64,000 bases of DNA from Inia geoffrensis (taxonomy: Eukaryota > Chordata > Mammalia > Artiodactyla > Iniidae). The number at the start of each line of letters is the position of its first letter. The stretch's first letter is position 1. Positions 59,821-64,000 of the stretch are shown here, piece by piece. Where the stretch lies: the NCBI GenBank assembly GCA_036417435.1, contig CM070899.1:149868237-149932236 (forward strand), in the 5' to 3' direction. A model generated the notes under the pieces. The model saw only the letters and a program-made list of their open reading frames with translations. It ran no database searches and was not told the DNA's origin. Both the position numbers and the translations under genes were made by a program.

Positions 59821-62800
59821 ATTGCTTCTGTGTCTTGGCTATTGTGAAAATGGTTGCAGTGCAGCTGTTGAAGCCTGTGTCTTCTCGGCGCTGGTCTTTT
59901 CAGGCGAGAGGCTCAGCGGTGGCCCTGCTGGATGGAATGGTGGCTCAATTTTTACCTTTAAATGCAGCTCCTTTCTGTTCCCATTATTGGCTGTTACCGC
60001 TTTCCATCTCACCAGCAGTTAGAGGGTGCACAGTTCTCTGAAACCCCTTCGGCATTTATTGTTTGTTGACTTTTTGCGGATGGTAGTTGACTTGTGTGAG
60101 TTGAATCCTTTTTGTAGATTAGATTTGCATGAGTCTAATAATTCCTGATGTTGAGCTGTTTTCCATTTTTCTTTTTTTGAAAAAGAGTGAGTAAAACTTA
60201 CCTCTTCATACTATCTCCTTGAAACATTTGCCTGTGTTTAATTTTTTTGGCCATTCGCAGCTCAGGACATTTTTTGAGGTCACGTGTCCTTTGCTGCCCT
60301 GAGTCCTTGTGAATGTTAAGTGACCGTTAGCTGTGGGTTTAAAGCCGCTTTTGCGGGAAACGGCCACAAGGCGGCAGCATTTCTACATTTCCAAATCGGG
60401 GTTTTGGGGCAACAGAGCCTTCCTGGAAATCGTGTTAGCAGGCTGCAAATTAGAGTGAAATGTGCCAGGGCAAACCCCCAAGAGCTTAAAGCTCCTTACT
60501 TCTTGTTTGTTTTTTACATTTAATTTTTATTTATTATCAGAGCAAATTTGATAAAAATATTGTGTGTGTTCTAGGTGTACAGAACCTGGTTCATTATATC
60601 TATGCATCGATCTATTCATCTTTGGATCCTTTCCCGTGTAGGTCATTACAGAGTGTTGAGTAGACCTCTCTTGGTATTCCACAGGTATTTTGTGATTATA
60701 TATTTCATAAGTATTAGTACATGTCTGTTAAGTTCCATATCCTAATTCATATGTTCCTTACACCATTCCATGTGGTTAAACATATTTTTGTGTTCAGAAT
60801 CCATGTGTGTCCTTCTCTAGGAAATAATTTCAGGGGTATCCATTTTTAGGTAACACCTATAACTGATGTCATAGGATATCTGTCTCTTGGGTTCTTTCTT
60901 CGTTCAAGTTGGCTGATTATTTCTAGAGCCTTCCATGGTGGTGCCAAGGGCAATGTTTCATTCTTTTCCTTGGCTAATATTCCATTGTGTACATGGACCA
61001 CTTCTTTTTGCTGCATTTCTCTGTTGATGGACATTTTGGTTTCTTCCAATTCTTGGCTATGGTACATGTTGCTGGAATGCAGGATTGCCAGCCTGTGTCT
61101 TTTTGATTCTAGTCTACTCAGGAGATAGGCCCATCAGTGGGCCTACCAGATCATATGGTAGCTCAATTTTTACCTTGCAATGCACCTCCATTCTGTTCTC
61201 AATACTGGCTGTTACCAGGTTACATCCCAACAGCAGCAAGAGTGTACGGCGTTCTCTAAAACCCCTTCAGCATTCATTCTTTGTACACGTTTTTGCTGAT
61301 GATCATTCTGACAGCCGTGAGGTGAACGTTTTTGTAGATTGGACTTGCATGACTTCATTAATTCCTGATGTTAAGCATTTTTCCATTCCCAGTTTTGTAA
61401 CCAAAAACAAAAAAAAAAAGAAAGAAAAAGTAAGAGAAGACAAACGTGTGTAAAATGACCTCTTGAAATTGTCATTTTGAATTGTGGATGTCTTTTGAAT
61501 TTTTTGGTCGATATAGGACCTCAGGATTTGTTTTCAGGGCAGGTGTCATTTACAGGCCTGTAATTATTTTGAATATCAACTGACCATTAGCCCTGGGTTT
61601 AAAGCAGGCCGTTTATTGTGTGAAACGGCCACAATGTGGCAGCAGTTCTCCTTTATAAAATCTGTTTACTAGGGCAACAGAGCCTCAATGGAAGTCGCGC
61701 TGTAGGTTGTAAATTGGAATGGAATGTGCCAGGAAAAAGCGCCGTAAGTTTATGTCTCAGTACTTCTTGTTCGTTTTATTAATTTAATTTTTATTTTTTA
61801 TCACAGCAAGTTTGATTACAATGTTATGCTTGTTGTACGTGTGCAAGATGTGGTTCTTTTACACATATCCATGTGTCTATTCTTCCTGGCATCCTTTTCC
61901 CATGGTCTTTGGTGATTATATACTTCACCTGTGTTTGTATATGTCTGTTAACTCCAATAGCCTAATGTAGCCAATCCTCACACCTTTCCACTGGTGAACC
62001 ATAAGTTTGTTTAATGAATCTGTGATTGCCTTTCTCTCTGCAAATATCTTCACTGGTGTCAGTTTTTAGGTAACACCTATAAGTGATATCCTAGGATATG
62101 TGTCTTTCTCTTTCTGACTTACTACAAGTTGCGTGATTACGCCTAGACTCATCTATGGTGCTGCAAATGGAATTGTGTCATTTTTTTCCTTGGCTAATAT
62201 TCTGTGTGTACACATACCAGTTCTTCTTTGTCCACTCATCTGTTGATGGACTTTTTGGTTGCTTTCATGTCTTGGCTATTGTAGTACTGTTGCAATGCAG
62301 ATTTGCCTTCCTGTGTCTTTCCAATTCTGTCTTTGTAGCTTATGGGCCCAGGAGTGGGCCCGCTGGATCATATGGTAGCTCAATGTTCACCTTGTAAAGG
62401 CACGTCCATTCTGTTCTCATTCGTGGCTCTTACCAGGTTACGTCCCACTTAAAGTTGAGGGTATGCACTTCTCCACAACCCCTTCAGCATTTACTGTTTG
62501 TGGTTTTTTTCTGATGTTTATTGTGACTGGTGTGAGCTGATACCTCTTTGTGGTTGGATTTGCATGGGTCTCACAATCCCTTGAAATTGAGCTTTCAGGC
62601 ATGTCCGTTTTCTTCTTCAAACTGTGAGTGCAGCTTCCCTCTTCATATGGTTTTCCTGAAGTATGTGCCACATTTTGTAATATTTTTGCCATTACCGCCC
62701 TCAAGACATTTTGAGGGCAGGTTCATTTACAGTCCCTCCAGTACTTGTGCGTATAAAGTGATCCTTAGCACAGGTTTTAAGGCTGCTGTTGCAGGTAACG

Positions 62801-64000
62801 GCCAGAGGGCGGCAGCCTTTCTGCTTTCCCCACTCTGGTAACTAGGGAAACAGACCTTCCTGCCAGTGGTGTTCTTCGGTTATAAATTAGAGTGGGATGT
62901 GCCCGGTTAATCCCCCAAATGCTGATGTCTCCTTACTTATGTTTGTTTTTTAATTTGAATTTATATTTCGTATTGGAGCCCTATGCCATTGTGTACATGG
63001 ACCACTTCTTCTTTGTGCATTCCCCTGTTGATGGACATTTTTGTTGCTTCCAAAGGTTGGCTATGGTAAATATAGCTGGAGTGCAGGATTGCCAGCCTGT
63101 GTCTTTTTCATTCTCATCCTCTGAGGCGATAGGCCCTGCAGGGGTTAAGCCTGATTGAATGGTAGCTCAATATTTACCTTTTCAAGGCACCTTGCTTTTG
63201 TTTTCATTACTGGCTCTTACCATGTCCCACTTTGAACCGAGGGTACGCATTTCTCCACAGCCCCTACAGCATTTATTCTTTGCAGAAATTTTGCTCACGG
63301 CCATTCTGACTGGTGTGAGCTGATAGGTTTTTGCAATTTGGATTTGCATGTCTGTAATAATTCCTAATGTTCAGCACTTTTCCACGCCTTTTTTATATCT
63401 GTGAAACAAAAACAGAAAAGAAACACTGTGACTACAATAAACCTCTTGAAATTGTCTTCTCGGAAGGTTGCCCTGAGTCGATTTTCGACCCAGGATTTTT
63501 TTGAGGGCAGGTGTCGTTTAAAACAGGCCTGCAATGAGTGTGAATATTTAGTGACCATTAGCACTGGGTTTCAAGCTGCTGTTGTGGGAAATGGCCACAA
63601 GGCGGCAGCATTTCTCCATTCCCAAACCTGATGACTAGGGCAGCAGAGCCTTTCTGGAAGTCGTGTTCCCAGGCTGTAAATTAGAATGGAATGCGCCAGG
63701 AAAAGCCCGCATAAGATCATGTCACATTACTTGTTGTTCGATTTTTAAATTTTTTTAATCGGGGTAACGATTAGAATATTTTTTGTCTTAGGTGTACACA
63801 GTCTGGTTCATTTGTACGATGTATGTATATATATTCATGTACACATCCACTTCCCATGTAAATTATTGCAGAGTGTTCCGTAGGCCTCCCTTGCTATATG
63901 GTCGGTCTTTTTGATATATATATTTAATATGTATTTGTATACTTATGGTAATCCTAATCTTAATCTATCCATTCCCCCCACCTTTCCTTTTAGAAAAGCG
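59821..64000 (-). repeat. Satellite unit 14 (cut by window end)
   Basis: Monomer B starts at 60496, C at 61760, D at 62933 and A at 63727. The window ends 274 bp into monomer A, so the array continues. TGCCTTCCTG in C links it to units 1 and 13. CTTTGCTGCCC near 60291 is private; other units have CTTTACTGCCC. Confidence 0.95.

Larger units (their letters stand above)
1..64000. repeat. Tandem higher-order-repeat satellite array, ~4.43 kb unit, L1-derived
   Basis: The whole window is one head-to-tail array. The same landmarks recur every 4425-4433 bp; for example one landmark falls at 12343, 16776, 21209 and 25642, each 4433 bp apart. Each unit contains four related but diverged monomers, aligned on a shared landmark (GTTGATGGAC or close) at 3416, 4635, 5420 and 6631, then again at 7848. 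Spacings are 1219, 785, 1211 and 1217 bp, which sum to 4432. Part of each monomer aligns by eye to the ORF2/3' UTR end of the intact L1 copy at 669-2865, so the satellite is made from L1 3' ends plus a non-L1 spacer. No long open frame is shared by units apart from short L1 fossils and antisense shadows. Both array ends lie outside the window. I infer a heterochromatic satellite; chromosomal location cannot be read from sequence. Confidence 0.97.

Noticed and set aside
1..64000. DUX4/D4Z4-like macrosatellite with a gene in each unit
   Set aside because: The unit size is in that range, but no unit has a long conserved frame or homeobox; the longest satellite frame is 122 codons and antisense to L1.
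1..64000. CRISPR array or bacterial mobile element
   Set aside because: The repeats are kilobase-long and contiguous with no short repeat/unique spacer pattern, and the L1 content shows a mammalian genome.

Overview
This window is eukaryotic and looks mammalian. It is a tandem satellite array that fills all 64 kb, interrupted once by a young LINE-1 (L1) retrotransposon fragment. I see no host protein-coding gene, tRNA, rRNA, CRISPR array or bacterial feature. The L1 3' UTR, and the older L1 sequence inside the satellite, resemble cetartiodactyl L1 as I remember it, with whales and dolphins the best guess. That lineage call is from memory and unverified; the mammalian L1 identity is solid.

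Layout. The array holds thirteen complete units and one partial unit of about 4.43 kb. Starting at the phase of base 1, units begin at 1, 6647, 11079, 15512, 19945, 24378, 28811, 33244, 37671, 42099, 46532, 50964, 55396 and 59821. Both window edges lie inside the array. Once the L1 in unit 1 is discounted, unit lengths are 4433 bp, or 4432, 4428, 4427 or 4425 bp. Three small indels account for all of these lengths.

Each unit is a higher-order repeat of four diverged monomers in the order (A)-B-C-D-A. Monomer lengths are B 1264 bp, C 1173 bp, D 794 bp and A 1201 bp. Each monomer has two parts. One is a decayed L1 3' end (3' UTR plus the C-terminal end of ORF2), lying antisense to the + strand. 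The other is a spacer of about 330-370 bp that I cannot relate to L1. Monomer D lacks about 400 bp of its L1 part in every unit. The four monomers differ strongly from one another, while the 4.43-kb units are nearly identical. This is the usual sign of a homogenised higher-order-repeat satellite.

The L1 in unit 1 (669-2865, minus strand) is 5'-truncated. It has a 16-bp target-site duplication, a poly(A) tail, and an ORF2 frame open for 598 codons from the truncation point to the stop. It entered almost exactly where a monomer spacer meets the fossil L1 3' end, in the same orientation as the fossils.

Shared variants among units show a mosaic history. Units 3-4 and 5-6 are a duplicated dimer, units 8-9 and 11-12 are adjacent near-duplicates, and several units look like hybrids. 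No genes act together here; the interest lies in how the satellite formed from L1 and how it evolves.
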